From positions 1 to 64,000 of the forward strand of contig NZ_FZNT01000002.1 of the NCBI RefSeq assembly GCF_900188235.1: DNA of 64,000 nt, written 5' to 3'. The notes below the pieces were generated by a model. It worked only from the letters and a program-made list of their open reading frames with translations. It did not search any database and was not told the DNA's origin. This document shows, in pieces, positions 19,601-28,772 of the stretch (its first letter is position 1; each line of letters starts with the position of its first letter). This DNA is from Lutibacter agarilyticus (GTDB lineage: Bacteria; Bacteroidota; Bacteroidia; Flavobacteriales; Flavobacteriaceae). The translations under genes and the position numbers were made by a program.

Positions 19601-22600
19601 TACATTCTTAAATCTACACTTACATTTTTAAAAATGGCTCTGGTTTCATTAGGAGCCAAATCACTAACTTTTAAAGACAATGATTGCTCATTTTGCTTTT
19701 GTAAGGTAGTAGATCCTCTTAAAATTTCACGTTCAATTCCAGGAGGCAATACATACGGAATTGGTTTTCTATCTTCATTTTGTTCAATATTAACAACACC
19801 TACTTCAAAATTTTGTAAGTCGTTAGGATCTAAATCTTGTGGCGGCTGAATAGCTTCATCAAGTGTTTTAGTATAGCGTCTCCAATCACCTCTTACTAAT
19901 TGTAATTCTCCAAAACGCAACACCACAGGCATTTTAAATTGCGTTAAAAATATTCGCATAAATCGAATAGAATTAAACCCTGTAATGTTATTAATTACTT
20001 CATCGGGTGTAGAAACTTGAATTCTAAACTGTAACCACCTGTATTCTTTTTCGCTTCCATCATCTAAAGTAACTTTTACTCTTTTTTCATCAACAATATG
20101 GTTTTTACCAACCTGTAAATCACCTCTATTTAACGATACTTTGTATTGATAATAACTTTCAACAGAATTCATTGTTTGGTCTTTATCAATATCTTCAACA
20201 TCAGGAAATGTTGTTGCTGCTGTTGGATAATTTTCTGGTGATAAATTATTAGTTGGCGAGTTTCCTTGCGTAAGGTTGTATTTTTTATAGCGTGTTAATA
20301 TGGAAGCATCACTATTGTCATATTCTGAACTTCTGAAATATTGATAGTTATCATTTGATGGATCTTCTCCAAATAGTGTCCCAAATTTTTCAGTTTCCTG
20401 TTCATCATTCAAACCATCAAAACCAACATCTTGATTTAATCGATCACTATCACTATCTGTAAAGGTGTATAATAACGATTGATTTGTTGGTATTTTACCC
20501 CAAATTGTATTGGCTGTATTGGTATCACTTAAAGCATCTTCAGGCAACCCGTTTTCATACATTTTTCTACCATCTTTCAAAACGTCTTCCGAAACATTTC
20601 CTAAGTTGAAATACACATCACCAACCTGATTTGAAGGGTCTGAAGGGTCAACACCAACTGGCAAACCTTCTTCATTAGTTATTGAATAATGCTCGTAAGG
20701 ATCCATTAACCAAAATTGAATATACTCTACATTTGACTGTTGAAAGTTTGTAGTTGTTAAAGCTCTTGTAATACCTGCCCAACGCTCTTGCGGATCTGTA
20801 AATTCTCCGTTTGGAGCAATATTGTTTGTATCATAATTATAAGGACCTCTTTGGTTTGGATAAAAAGCTAAATCAAAAGTTCTTACTACGGTTGATTGTG
20901 TTAAATCTAAATCTTGTTCAGGAAACAATTCGTTATATTTTACACGTCTTACTTCTTGTCTAGAAAGTTCTCTGTTATCAATATTATCAGGTTGCAAAGA
21001 TGAACCACCGTAAAAAATTGGATCAATTATATACCACGCCAACCTTGCTCTTTTGTAACCGTAAGATAAATCAGGTGCGTTACCACCTAAATCAAATTGG
21101 GTTTGATATTGCGGTGTACTTGCAGTATGCCATTGTTGAACTGAACGAATATCTAAAGGAATTTGAGAACTTTCAAAATCATCAATGTATGAAGTTGCTT
21201 CACCATTTAAATCAATTCGTTTTGATGAACCTGGTAATAAATAAGCAAAATCACCTCTAACAGAAAAATTAGAAGCTACATCGGTATCAATATTCGGTAA
21301 TTTGTTAATCCATTTTGTCAACTTCGGAACTTCGGTTCCGTAACTTGCATTTACACCAAAAATGGTATTGTTAAACGGTTCTTGCCCCAATGAAACTTTT
21401 TGCGTAATAGGTCTTTCACTTAAATTTAAAATCGTAGCTCCAACAATTAAATTATCAGAAAATGTGTGTTCAATATCAACTCCTAAAAAACGTTTTGTTT
21501 GTAAGTTAAAGGTCGCATTGTTTTCAACTGAAACTTCTATAGGCGCATTGGACGCTTGTAAACTAGGGTTTACAATTTGAACTCTACCCATTTGATAATC
21601 TACTACATAATCAACACCCTCCACCAATTCTCTTCCACCTGTGGTTACTCTTACTGATCCTTGCGGTACATTAAAAGCTCCTAAAGGAATTCCGTCTGTC
21701 GCTTCAGATTTATGGTAACCTTTTAAAAAATATTTATCTTTTGTTTGGTGGTTATTTTTAGCTTCAGATTGTGTTTCGCTATACATCTCTTCAAAAACGT
21801 ACACGGCATCAGCTGGATCTGTTAACTTACTCGCTAAATCTTCTCCGAATGGTTCTACTGTTGGAAAAATTACAATACCCTTTTCTGAATTGATGGTGAT
21901 TCCTTCAATGTAATCAAAATACCCATCACCCTCAGGTGTATAATTCTGAGTTTGATCTAATTTATCAACATCTAATAAATTCAATAAGGTTTTATCTGAA
22001 ATATCGGGTGTTTGTGCATTTTGAAGTATATTAACTGGAACACCAGTAGCATCATCAGCATATAAAACATCTAACCTAAAACCATCTCTTTGCATTCTAA
22101 ATGTTTGCAATGAGTAGACGTTTTTCATCATTAAATCCCACATCGGAATTTCAGTACTAATGATTTCACTTCGTAATAATTTTAACACAAGGTTTGAAGG
22201 TGCATTAATCCCATCACTTGTAAATTCACCAACCCTATAAACTGTTGATTCTCCATTAACTGTGTATTCAAAAGCCACTGCTAAAACATCTGAATCGGCG
22301 AGTCTTCGATTTAATGAAATATACCCTAACTGTGGGTGAATGGTATAATCTCTTAATGGATCTAATTTTAAAGCATTTTCAAGCACCGAATAATCACGTC
22401 CTTGCTGCATACTAAATGGCGCTAAACCTGTTGCAACTGTAGCAATATCTCTAACTGGATTTGTAGGCGTTAAAATGGTTGATAAATTATTCGCTTCATT
22501 TGTAGGCAACAATCCACCAGGAACCGGAATTACATTTGCAGGACCAATATTTGAAGGGTCGGCTTCTGCTAAATCGGCTAAACCAACAATATTTCTCACA

Positions 22601-23688
22601 TCCTGAATGGTACTATTTCTATTGGTTACCCAAACTTCAATTCTTGTAATATTTATTGGACTATTTACTAACGGATTGTCTTTTAAAGCATCATTATAAG
22701 CATCTCTAAAATATTGCGATAAAAAGAAATGTCGGTCAACATCATAATCTGTTGTTTGCAATTCAAATTCCTGAATTGTAGAGCCTCCTTCAGCTGAAAC
22801 CGAGCGAGTTTGCGATTTTTGTTCTGCAATAACTCCTGTAATTCTGGTTTTCCCAAATTGCAATTCTGTTTTTAAACCAAATAAACTTTGAGCCCCAATA
22901 ATTAAAGAGTTTTTAACTGGCATACTAATATTACCAACTTCTATTTTCTGAAGAATATCATCTTCATTGGGCAAGTATTCTAACTTCACCTGATTTTGAA
23001 AATTAAAGGAAGATTGTGTATCAAACTGCGCTCCAAATCTTAACCTAGTTCCTACTTTAGCAACAATGCTAGCGCTTATTTGCTGATCAAAATCAAACGT
23101 AAAACTGCTTCGGTTACGTTCTGATAGTTGAGGATTATCTACCTTTTGATATAAAACACCCAAATCAATTTGAATAGATCCTTGCGGATTTACTTCAACC
23201 GTATTTCCTCCAAAAATAGATTCAAAAAAATCAGAATTCACATAGTATGTTGGTAATAAGTTTTTTTGAGCATCTTCGCTCCCTTTCTTCTTACTATTTG
23301 TTGCGCTTATTTTAGACTTGTAATAATCGAGCATATCACGCTTAAGCTTATAATCCATATACTCTTGTTGCGTCATATAAACCGGACGCTCCACATAATA
23401 ATTACCAACTTTTTCGGTAATTATGTACTTTCCTAATTCTTCATCAAATACAATTTCTACGGAAGGATCACCTAAATACAAGCTTCCTGATTGATTGTTT
23501 TTAAAAGGATATTTTAGTTTTAGAGTATCTGTGACTTTTGAAACTTTAGCAGTATCAGCTGTTACTAATACTTTTGTAGAATCTAGTTGTTTTGGTGCAG
23601 GAGGTACTTGTGCTTTTACTGTTGAAGTAAAAAACAACAAAAAACAAATTAAAATATAAGCTTGATTTATGAATTTATTTGTTCCCAA
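16621..23688 (-). CDS. sprA: SprA, translocon of the type IX secretion system / gliding protein
   Basis: Very large outer-membrane protein, about 2355 residues, close to the roughly 2400 known for Flavobacterium johnsoniae SprA (Sov in Porphyromonas). SprA forms a 36-strand barrel that exports T9SS cargo and the gliding adhesins. A signal peptide (ILICFLLFFTSTVKA) is followed by an extended strand-rich chain with repeated TYR/PHE-rich barrel segments. No ATG exists near the N-terminus. I prefer the TTG at 23688, just after the ruvA stop; another TTG at 23730 inside ruvA would add 14 residues. gcvH and vanZ follow in the same direction. Confidence 0.95.
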   Translation of the reverse strand: MGTNKFINQAYILICFLLFFTSTVKAQVPPAPKQLDSTKVLVTADTAKVSKVTDTLKLKYPFKNNQSGSLYLGDPSVEIVFDEELGKYIITEKVGNYYVERPVYMTQQEYMDYKLKRDMLDYYKSKISATNSKKKGSEDAQKNLLPTYYVNSDFFESIFGGNTVEVNPQGSIQIDLGVLYQKVDNPQLSERNRSSFTFDFDQQISASIVAKVGTRLRFGAQFDTQSSFNFQNQVKLEYLPNEDDILQKIEVGNISMPVKNSLIIGAQSLFGLKTELQFGKTRITGVIAEQKSQTRSVSAEGGSTIQEFELQTTDYDVDRHFFLSQYFRDAYNDALKDNPLVNSPINITRIEVWVTNRNSTIQDVRNIVGLADLAEADPSNIGPANVIPVPGGLLPTNEANNLSTILTPTNPVRDIATVATGLAPFSMQQGRDYSVLENALKLDPLRDYTIHPQLGYISLNRRLADSDVLAVAFEYTVNGESTVYRVGEFTSDGINAPSNLVLKLLRSEIISTEIPMWDLMMKNVYSLQTFRMQRDGFRLDVLYADDATGVPVNILQNAQTPDISDKTLLNLLDVDKLDQTQNYTPEGDGYFDYIEGITINSEKGIVIFPTVEPFGEDLASKLTDPADAVYVFEEMYSETQSEAKNNHQTKDKYFLKGYHKSEATDGIPLGAFNVPQGSVRVTTGGRELVEGVDYVVDYQMGRVQIVNPSLQASNAPIEVSVENNATFNLQTKRFLGVDIEHTFSDNLIVGATILNLSERPITQKVSLGQEPFNNTIFGVNASYGTEVPKLTKWINKLPNIDTDVASNFSVRGDFAYLLPGSSKRIDLNGEATSYIDDFESSQIPLDIRSVQQWHTASTPQYQTQFDLGGNAPDLSYGYKRARLAWYIIDPIFYGGSSLQPDNIDNRELSRQEVRRVKYNELFPEQDLDLTQSTVVRTFDLAFYPNQRGPYNYDTNNIAPNGEFTDPQERWAGITRALTTTNFQQSNVEYIQFWLMDPYEHYSITNEEGLPVGVDPSDPSNQVGDVYFNLGNVSEDVLKDGRKMYENGLPEDALSDTNTANTIWGKIPTNQSLLYTFTDSDSDRLNQDVGFDGLNDEQETEKFGTLFGEDPSNDNYQYFRSSEYDNSDASILTRYKKYNLTQGNSPTNNLSPENYPTAATTFPDVEDIDKDQTMNSVESYYQYKVSLNRGDLQVGKNHIVDEKRVKVTLDDGSEKEYRWLQFRIQVSTPDEVINNITGFNSIRFMRIFLTQFKMPVVLRFGELQLVRGDWRRYTKTLDEAIQPPQDLDPNDLQNFEVGVVNIEQNEDRKPIPYVLPPGIEREILRGSTTLQKQNEQSLSLKVSDLAPNETRAIFKNVSVDLRMYKRLKMFLHLEGLQTKPQVQNEDLKAIVRLGSDMTDNFYQLEKLLNVTDYDATTALEIWPEENNLEAVLEYLTQLKLFRFDEGVPSNILYPIPGAPPIPGLEGYEIRLKGNPNLGNIKTIMLGVQNVSNTLQSGEIWFNELRASEFDNDGGWSAVLNADLNLADFANVAVTGRMETIGFGGVEQRLNERTQQDTKLYDVVTNVNVGQLLPKDWAVQLPFNYSISEEFRDPKYDPQYQDVLFKDAKSIDDNTDAARDYTKRTSISLINVRKDYNPNGGKKPKFYNVENLSVSYAHNEVYHRDYNVQKFLDQNVRASAGYNFNFEPWDLEPFKNSTTLSSKYLQLIKDINLNIVPTSVSVNSNIIRNYNEQLSRSLVIGLPDLPTLTQRRYMFDWNYGVSFNLTKSLQLDFRAANNHIYDQFGADDEVEIYDKFFTIGRPDNYHQSLSGTYRIPIDKIPYLDFVSADYSYTADFDWQASSQSYVNQIGNVIQNANTQTLGVNLDFNKFYSAIGVDKLVKKGNTRASVNKPGAPKDRNSATSRKKKSTGAKIGNIVYDVLTMVKNARINYIENNGTYLPGYVPEVGFLGRDNYSGGLAPTFGFVFGSQIDIKQRAVENGWLISRDIDDPYYNRTYRKTHLNKLEAAITLKPAPSLDIDLRGNKTYTKTISQQLDVVNNVLNDDSPITQFGNFSINYNMLGSVFKNTVENFQKFRENRAIIAQRLATESGQPIDGFGETSQQVMLPAFLASYSGKDANTIKLTAFRDVPIPSWSINYKGLMKINWFKKNFRSFSLTHAYNSLYSITSFRNNLEFNADDPYGETDVLGNYFNETLFTNVNLIEEFSPLVKVDMKMKNSVSFTGIINKDRGMTLNFNNNTVTQINGIEYIVGVGYRIRDLAMKFRFGGQLTRLKGDLNIRADLALRDNKTIIGAIDNDNSQVTAGQKLLSFKLFADYALTRNLTTSFYFDQSSSQYAVSTTFPRQSVSSGFSVRYILGN

Positions 23689-23692
23689 ATGT

Positions 23693-24274
23693 CTATAAAT
23701 TTTTAAGCGCCGTTTTAATAATACCTTCAACGCTCAATGTTTTATCTTTTTGCAATATTTTATCAATTACTTTTTCAGATAATTTTTTATTAAACCCTAA
23801 AACTTCTAAAGCAGTTAACGCTTCATTCTTATTGGTATTGCTTACAGATACAGAAACTTCATCAATTGCATAGGTTTTTGAAATTTTATCTTTTAAATCT
23901 ATCAAAACACGTTGTGCTGTTTTAGCACCAATTCCTTTTACTGATTGAATTACAGCTACATCACCTGAAGCTATTGCCTGTTGAATTTCATCAGTAGTCA
24001 TAGACGATAGCATTGTTCTTGCAATGCTAGGTCCAACACCTGAAACTGAAATTAATAATTTAAAAATTTCACGTTCAATTTTAGAAATAAAACCAAACAG
24101 CGTATGTGAATCTTCTTTAACTGATAAATACGTGTATAAAAATACTGCTTCTTCATCAGGTAATTCTGAAAATGTGTTCAATGAAATATTTAACAAATAC
24201 CCAACACCATTAACATCTATTACTAGATATGTTGGGTTTTTCTCTATAAGTTTACCTTTTAAATGGGTGATCAT
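23693..24274 (-). CDS. ruvA: Holliday junction branch-migration subunit RuvA
   Basis: DNA-binding tetramer subunit of the RuvAB branch-migration motor, 193 residues (family about 200). Domain I is the OB-fold start (MITHLKGKLIEKNPTYLVID). Domain II carries the helix-hairpin-helix motifs LISVSGVGPSIARTML and IQSVKGIGAKTAQRVL. Domain III is the C-terminal bundle contacting RuvB (EALTALEVLGFNKK). It sits between maeB (14 bases upstream) and sprA on the same strand. Confidence 0.96.
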   Translation of the reverse strand: MITHLKGKLIEKNPTYLVIDVNGVGYLLNISLNTFSELPDEEAVFLYTYLSVKEDSHTLFGFISKIEREIFKLLISVSGVGPSIARTMLSSMTTDEIQQAIASGDVAVIQSVKGIGAKTAQRVLIDLKDKISKTYAIDEVSVSVSNTNKNEALTALEVLGFNKKLSEKVIDKILQKDKTLSVEGIIKTALKNL

Positions 24275-24288
24275 TTTTCCTAGGTGTT

Positions 24289-26592
24289 TTAATCACCAAA
24301 TGTAGTAAAATATTCTGTATTATTGTTAGCATTTTCCTGCGCATCTAGCACCGCTACACAAACCATATTTACCATCTCATCAACACTTGCACCTAACTGT
24401 AAAATATGTACAGGTTTTTTTAAGCCCATAATAATTGGCCCAATAGATTCAATATTATTTAATTCCTTAATTAACTTGTAACTAATATTGGCTGAATTTA
24501 AATCTGGAAATATCAATCCGTTTACTTTTCGGTTTACCAATTTAGAAAACGGAAATTTTTCTGCTCTCATTGTATTATTCAAGGCAAAATCGGCTTGAAT
24601 CTCTCCGTCAATAACAATTTCAGGATGGTATTTATGCGTATAAGCAACAGCTGCAGCTCCTTTATTTGCAGATATTGAATTTGCAGAACCAAAATTTGAA
24701 TACGACAACATGGCCAAATGAGGTATTACTCCAAATATTTTCATAACCCTATCAGTCATTCTTATAATTTGAGCTAATTCTTCTTCATTCGGGTTTATAT
24801 TAAAAGCGGTATCTGAAAAGAACATGGGTCCACTGTCAGTCATCATAATATTTGTGGCTGCAACCCTTTTAACTCCGTCAGCTATTCCTATTAAATCAAT
24901 AATTGGTTTTGCAACCGTAGGATAACTTCTTGAATAACCTGTAACCAATGCATCTGCTTCGTTTTCATTCACCATCATTGCAGCAAAATAATTACGCTCT
25001 CTCATCCATTTTCGTGCAACTAACAACGTAATTCCTTCACGTTGATGTTTTTCCCAATACACTTGCGCATACCTATGTCTTCTTTCTCTTTCTTCTTCAG
25101 ATTTTGGATCAATCAACTGTAAATCGGCTTCAAAATTCAATTCAGCCATCAATTCTTGGATAATTTCTTTATTTCCTAATAAAATTGGAATTCCAATACC
25201 ATCTTCATAAACAATCTGAGCTGCTTTCAACACATCTAAATGATCTGCTTCAGCAAAAATAACCGTTTTAGGATTTGCTTTTGCACGCTCGCTAATCATT
25301 CGCATTAACTTACTTCCGGCCCCTAAACGCTCTGCTAATTGTTCTTTATAACCATCCCAGTCAATAATTGGTTCTTTTGCAACACCCGATGCTATGGCTG
25401 CTTTTGCAACAGCTGGCGGAACTTCAGTAATCAATCGTTGGTCAAATGGTTTTGGAATAATATATTCTCTCCCAAACTGCAAATGCTTTTCGCCATAAGT
25501 AATATTTACTTGCTCTGGCACTGTTTCCTTTGCTAAATTAGCCAATGAATGTACCGCTGCCATTTTCATTTCTTCATTAATTTTAGTTGCTCTAACATCT
25601 AAAGCGCCTCTAAAAATGAAAGGAAAACCAAGTACGTTATTTACCTGATTAGGATGATCAGATCTTCCTGTAGCCATAATAACATCTTTACGTGTTTGCA
25701 CAGCCAATTCATATTCAATTTCAGGATCTGGATTTGCCATTGCAAAAACAATTGGATCGTTAGCCATAGATAACAACATTTTTGGAGTAAAGACATCGGC
25801 AATTGATAAGCCAATAAAAACATCGGCATCTTCCATAGCATCTTCCAACGTGTAAATATCTCTATCTGTAGCAAATTCTGCTTTTTGAGACGACAAGCCT
25901 TCGATATCTTTTCTAATAACACCTTTACTATCACACATTACAACATTCTCAATTTGCACTCCCAAAGCTAAGTACAATCTAGTACATGAAACCGCTGCTG
26001 CACCTGCACCGTTTACAACAATTTTAATTTTCGCAATGTCTTTATTCGTAATTTCAATTGCATTTTTTAGTGCTGCTGCTGAAATAATTGCTGTTCCGTG
26101 CTGATCGTCATGCATTACAGGAATATCTAATTCTTCCTTCAACCTTCGTTCAATTTCAAAAGCTCCGGGTGCTTTAATATCCTCTAAATTGATTCCTCCA
26201 AAAGTTGGTGCAATATTCTTTACGGTTTCAATAAATTTATCTACATCTTCTGTATCAACCTCAATATCAAACACATCAATATCAGCAAATATTTTAAAAA
26301 GTAACCCTTTACCTTCCATTACGGGTTTACCCGCCAATGCGCCAATATTACCCAAACCTAAAACAGCCGTACCGTTAGATATTACGGCTACCAAGTTTCC
26401 TTTTGACGTATATTTATAAGCATCATCTGGATTTTTTTCAATTGCCAAACAAGGCTCAGCTACACCCGGTGAATATGCCAATGATAAATCTTTTTGAGTA
26501 GCATATTTTTTAGTTGGAACTACTTGAATTTTCCCTGGAGTTGGGTACTGGTGATATCTTAAGGCTTCGCTTTTCTTTTTTGAATTGCTCAT
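24289..26592 (-). CDS. maeB: NADP-dependent malic enzyme with phosphotransacetylase-like domain
   Basis: Fusion protein of 767 residues, the usual MaeB length. Residues about 1-430 are the malic enzyme part (SLAYSPGVAEPC, MHDDQHGTAI with the metal-binding Asp, NGAGAAAVSCTRLYL for NADP), decarboxylating malate to pyruvate. Residues about 440-767 are the PTA-like regulatory domain (FAEADHLDVLKAAQ, MMVNENEADALVTGYSRSYP). It has its own promoter-like element and heads the maeB-ruvA-sprA-gcvH-vanZ block. Confidence 0.95.
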   Translation of the reverse strand: MSNSKKKSEALRYHQYPTPGKIQVVPTKKYATQKDLSLAYSPGVAEPCLAIEKNPDDAYKYTSKGNLVAVISNGTAVLGLGNIGALAGKPVMEGKGLLFKIFADIDVFDIEVDTEDVDKFIETVKNIAPTFGGINLEDIKAPGAFEIERRLKEELDIPVMHDDQHGTAIISAAALKNAIEITNKDIAKIKIVVNGAGAAAVSCTRLYLALGVQIENVVMCDSKGVIRKDIEGLSSQKAEFATDRDIYTLEDAMEDADVFIGLSIADVFTPKMLLSMANDPIVFAMANPDPEIEYELAVQTRKDVIMATGRSDHPNQVNNVLGFPFIFRGALDVRATKINEEMKMAAVHSLANLAKETVPEQVNITYGEKHLQFGREYIIPKPFDQRLITEVPPAVAKAAIASGVAKEPIIDWDGYKEQLAERLGAGSKLMRMISERAKANPKTVIFAEADHLDVLKAAQIVYEDGIGIPILLGNKEIIQELMAELNFEADLQLIDPKSEEERERRHRYAQVYWEKHQREGITLLVARKWMRERNYFAAMMVNENEADALVTGYSRSYPTVAKPIIDLIGIADGVKRVAATNIMMTDSGPMFFSDTAFNINPNEEELAQIIRMTDRVMKIFGVIPHLAMLSYSNFGSANSISANKGAAAVAYTHKYHPEIVIDGEIQADFALNNTMRAEKFPFSKLVNRKVNGLIFPDLNSANISYKLIKELNNIESIGPIIMGLKKPVHILQLGASVDEMVNMVCVAVLDAQENANNNTEYFTTFGD

Positions 26593-26617
26593 AAAATTAG
26601 TGTGTTTGATAAAACGT

Positions 26618-26645
26618 CAAATTTAATAATTTAAAACAAACACAA
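26618..26645 (-). promoter_or_regulatory. Bacteroidetes-type promoter of maeB
   Basis: On the minus strand, TTG (26645-26643), a 17-base spacer and TAAATTTG (26625-26618) match the phylum consensus. It lies about 25 bases upstream of the maeB ATG, leaving a short leader. Confidence 0.5.
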
Positions 26646-26728
26646 CCTTAAAATAATGAAATATCGCAGCTAAACGTAATAAATACAAGAACTTGACAAA
26701 TATCATTCACTTTTAATAGCGCTAATTC

Positions 26729-27652
26729 TTATTTCAGAAATGAAATATTTCGTTTTAAACCTAAAAATTTGGTGCGCTTTACGGCTGATTTTTGAAATAC
26801 TTTTTTAAAGATTTCTTCTGTGATTTCTTCCCAATCTTGTTTATTCATTGCTAATAAATCTGGGTGTGGATTTAATTTTTCTTCTGAATGTGGTGTTGAA
26901 AATCGGTTCCACGGACAAACATCTTGGCAAATGTCACATCCAAACATCCAATCTTCAAATTTCCCTTTTACACTTGCAGGCAATTCGTTTTTTAATTCAA
27001 TAGTAAAATAAGAAATACATTGACTGCCATTAACCGTATTATTTGGCAAAATTGCGTTGGTTGGACAAGCATCAATACATTTTGTACAGGAACCACAATG
27101 ATTGGTTTTAAAAGGTGTATCGTATTCCAATTCTAAATCCAAAATAAGTTCAGCCAAAAAGAAAAAAGACCCTTTATTTTTTTGAATTAATAAGGAGTTT
27201 TTACCTCGCCAACCCAAACCACTTTTTTGAGCCCAAGCTCTTTCCATTACTGGAGCCGAATCTACAAAAGCCCTTCCGTTTACTTCTCCAATTTGGTTTT
27301 GAATAAAAGATGTAAGCTCTTTTAATTTTGATTTTAATATATGATGATAATCCTCTCCATATGCGTATTTTGCCAATTTATATGAATTGTTTTGTTGTTG
27401 TTCTTCAGGGAAATAATTAAACGATAAGCTTATAACCGATTTTGCATTGTCAACTAACAACCTTGGATCTAAACGTTTATCAAAATAGTTTTCCAAGTAG
27501 TGCATTTCGCCCTGATGACCTTTTTTTAACCACGATTCTAAATTTGAAGCCTCTTCCTCTAAAAACACCGCTTTTGAAATTCCACAACTTTCAAAACCTA
27601 ATCTATAGGCTTCTTGCTTTATCAATTTTGAATATGTTTGCTGAAGTTTCAT
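26729..27652 (-). CDS. queG: epoxyqueuosine reductase
   Basis: Cobalamin- and iron-sulfur-dependent enzyme of 307 residues for the last step of queuosine tRNA modification. The N-terminal half has [10 protein letters not shown] and VISLSFNYF. Two [4Fe-4S] motifs follow: [16 protein letters not shown] and the later [39 protein letters not shown] is the central family signature. Length fits the short Bacteroidetes form without the C-terminal HEAT repeats. It is divergent from the DUF4421 gene. Confidence 0.95.
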   Translation of the reverse strand: MKLQQTYSKLIKQEAYRLGFESCGISKAVFLEEEASNLESWLKKGHQGEMHYLENYFDKRLDPRLLVDNAKSVISLSFNYFPEEQQQNNSYKLAKYAYGEDYHHILKSKLKELTSFIQNQIGEVNGRAFVDSAPVMERAWAQKSGLGWRGKNSLLIQKNKGSFFFLAELILDLELEYDTPFKTNHCGSCTKCIDACPTNAILPNNTVNGSQCISYFTIELKNELPASVKGKFEDWMFGCDICQDVCPWNRFSTPHSEEKLNPHPDLLAMNKQDWEEITEEIFKKVFQKSAVKRTKFLGLKRNISFLK

Positions 27653-27758
27653 AAACTACAAAAATACTTGATTTTTTTCATTATAAAATTCACCTAAAAC
27701 CTGTTACCGTTAATTTATTTTATATATTGAACTTTGAATTTGATTTTTATAAATTACT

Positions 27759-28769
27759 ATGCCTAATAAATGGTTGCTTTTTTTTAGTATTCTTATTGCT
27801 TCTGGTACTGCTCACGCCCATAATTTCAAAAAAAACGACACCTTATTAAAACCTGCTCAAATAATTGACTCGCTAGTTTTTAGTGAAAAATTAGATTGGT
27901 CCGTTAGACTTGTAGGGAATTTTAAACAACAACGGTTTACCCTAAAAAACAACCAAGATAAATTATATTACAAACCTAATAATCCTTATGGTATTGGTAT
28001 TGGTATTGCCAATCAAAAAATAATAATTGATATTGTTTTTAACATCAAAACTCAAGAAGAAGCTTTACAAACCGATAAATTTGCAGCAGAAGGTGGGCTT
28101 GTTATTAAAAAGAATTACATAGGGTTTTTACTAGAAAATGTTAACGGATATAATATTTATAGCAATGTAAATGATGCTGAAATTTTCAGAAAAGACATGT
28201 CCATATTTTCTCTCGGCTTAAATTATTTACATTTATTTAAAAATGAACATTTTTCTGTTAGAATGATGAAATCGGGAGTTACCGACAAAGAAAAAACCTC
28301 CGTTTCTTTAGGTTTTGGAGGTTTTTTTATTGTCAATAAAATTTCTTCTGACGGAACAATTGTTCCTACTAACTCAAACCCTTATTTCAACGATCAAGCT
28401 GAAATTACAGAATTTACTGCTATTGGAGCTGGAATATTGGCTGGCGTAGCAACCTATATTGTTTTACCTGCCAACTTTTTCTTTGCATTAAGTGCTTCGC
28501 CAGGAATTGGTTTAGAATATAAAGAAATAAGCGCCGAAACCGAAAGTTACGTTCCTACAAATCCTTTAGTCTATAAATTAGACCTGTTTACAGGCTTAGG
28601 TTATAAGGGTGAAGAATTTTATGTGCACTTTAATTTTGGCACAAATCTTTATGCTACCGATTTAGATTTTAACAATAAAGCCTTATTAAGCGTCACCAAA
28701 TCTAAATTGATTTTTGGATACAACATTGGCAAAATTAATTTTAAACCTAAGAAAAATAAAGTTTTTTAA
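27759..28769 (+). CDS. DUF4421-family outer-membrane protein
   Basis: Protein of 336 residues with signal peptide (cut after GTAHA). It has strand-rich sequence and the family pattern WSVRLVGNFKQQRFTLK followed by YKPNNPYGIGIGIA. A hydrophobic stretch at about 225-250 (GAGILAGVATYIVLPANFFFALSASPG, in parts) and alternating C-terminal strands suggest a small barrel. Function unknown. It converges with the alkaline phosphatase gene, with only three bases between the stops. Confidence 0.8.
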   Translation: MPNKWLLFFSILIASGTAHAHNFKKNDTLLKPAQIIDSLVFSEKLDWSVRLVGNFKQQRFTLKNNQDKLYYKPNNPYGIGIGIANQKIIIDIVFNIKTQEEALQTDKFAAEGGLVIKKNYIGFLLENVNGYNIYSNVNDAEIFRKDMSIFSLGLNYLHLFKNEHFSVRMMKSGVTDKEKTSVSLGFGGFFIVNKISSDGTIVPTNSNPYFNDQAEITEFTAIGAGILAGVATYIVLPANFFFALSASPGIGLEYKEISAETESYVPTNPLVYKLDLFTGLGYKGEEFYVHFNFGTNLYATDLDFNNKALLSVTKSKLIFGYNIGKINFKPKKNKVF

Positions 28770-28772
28770 GTT

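Noticed and set aside
21000..21260. Plus-strand frame opposite sprA
   Set aside because: No start signal, no family resemblance and fully covered by the sprA coding strand.
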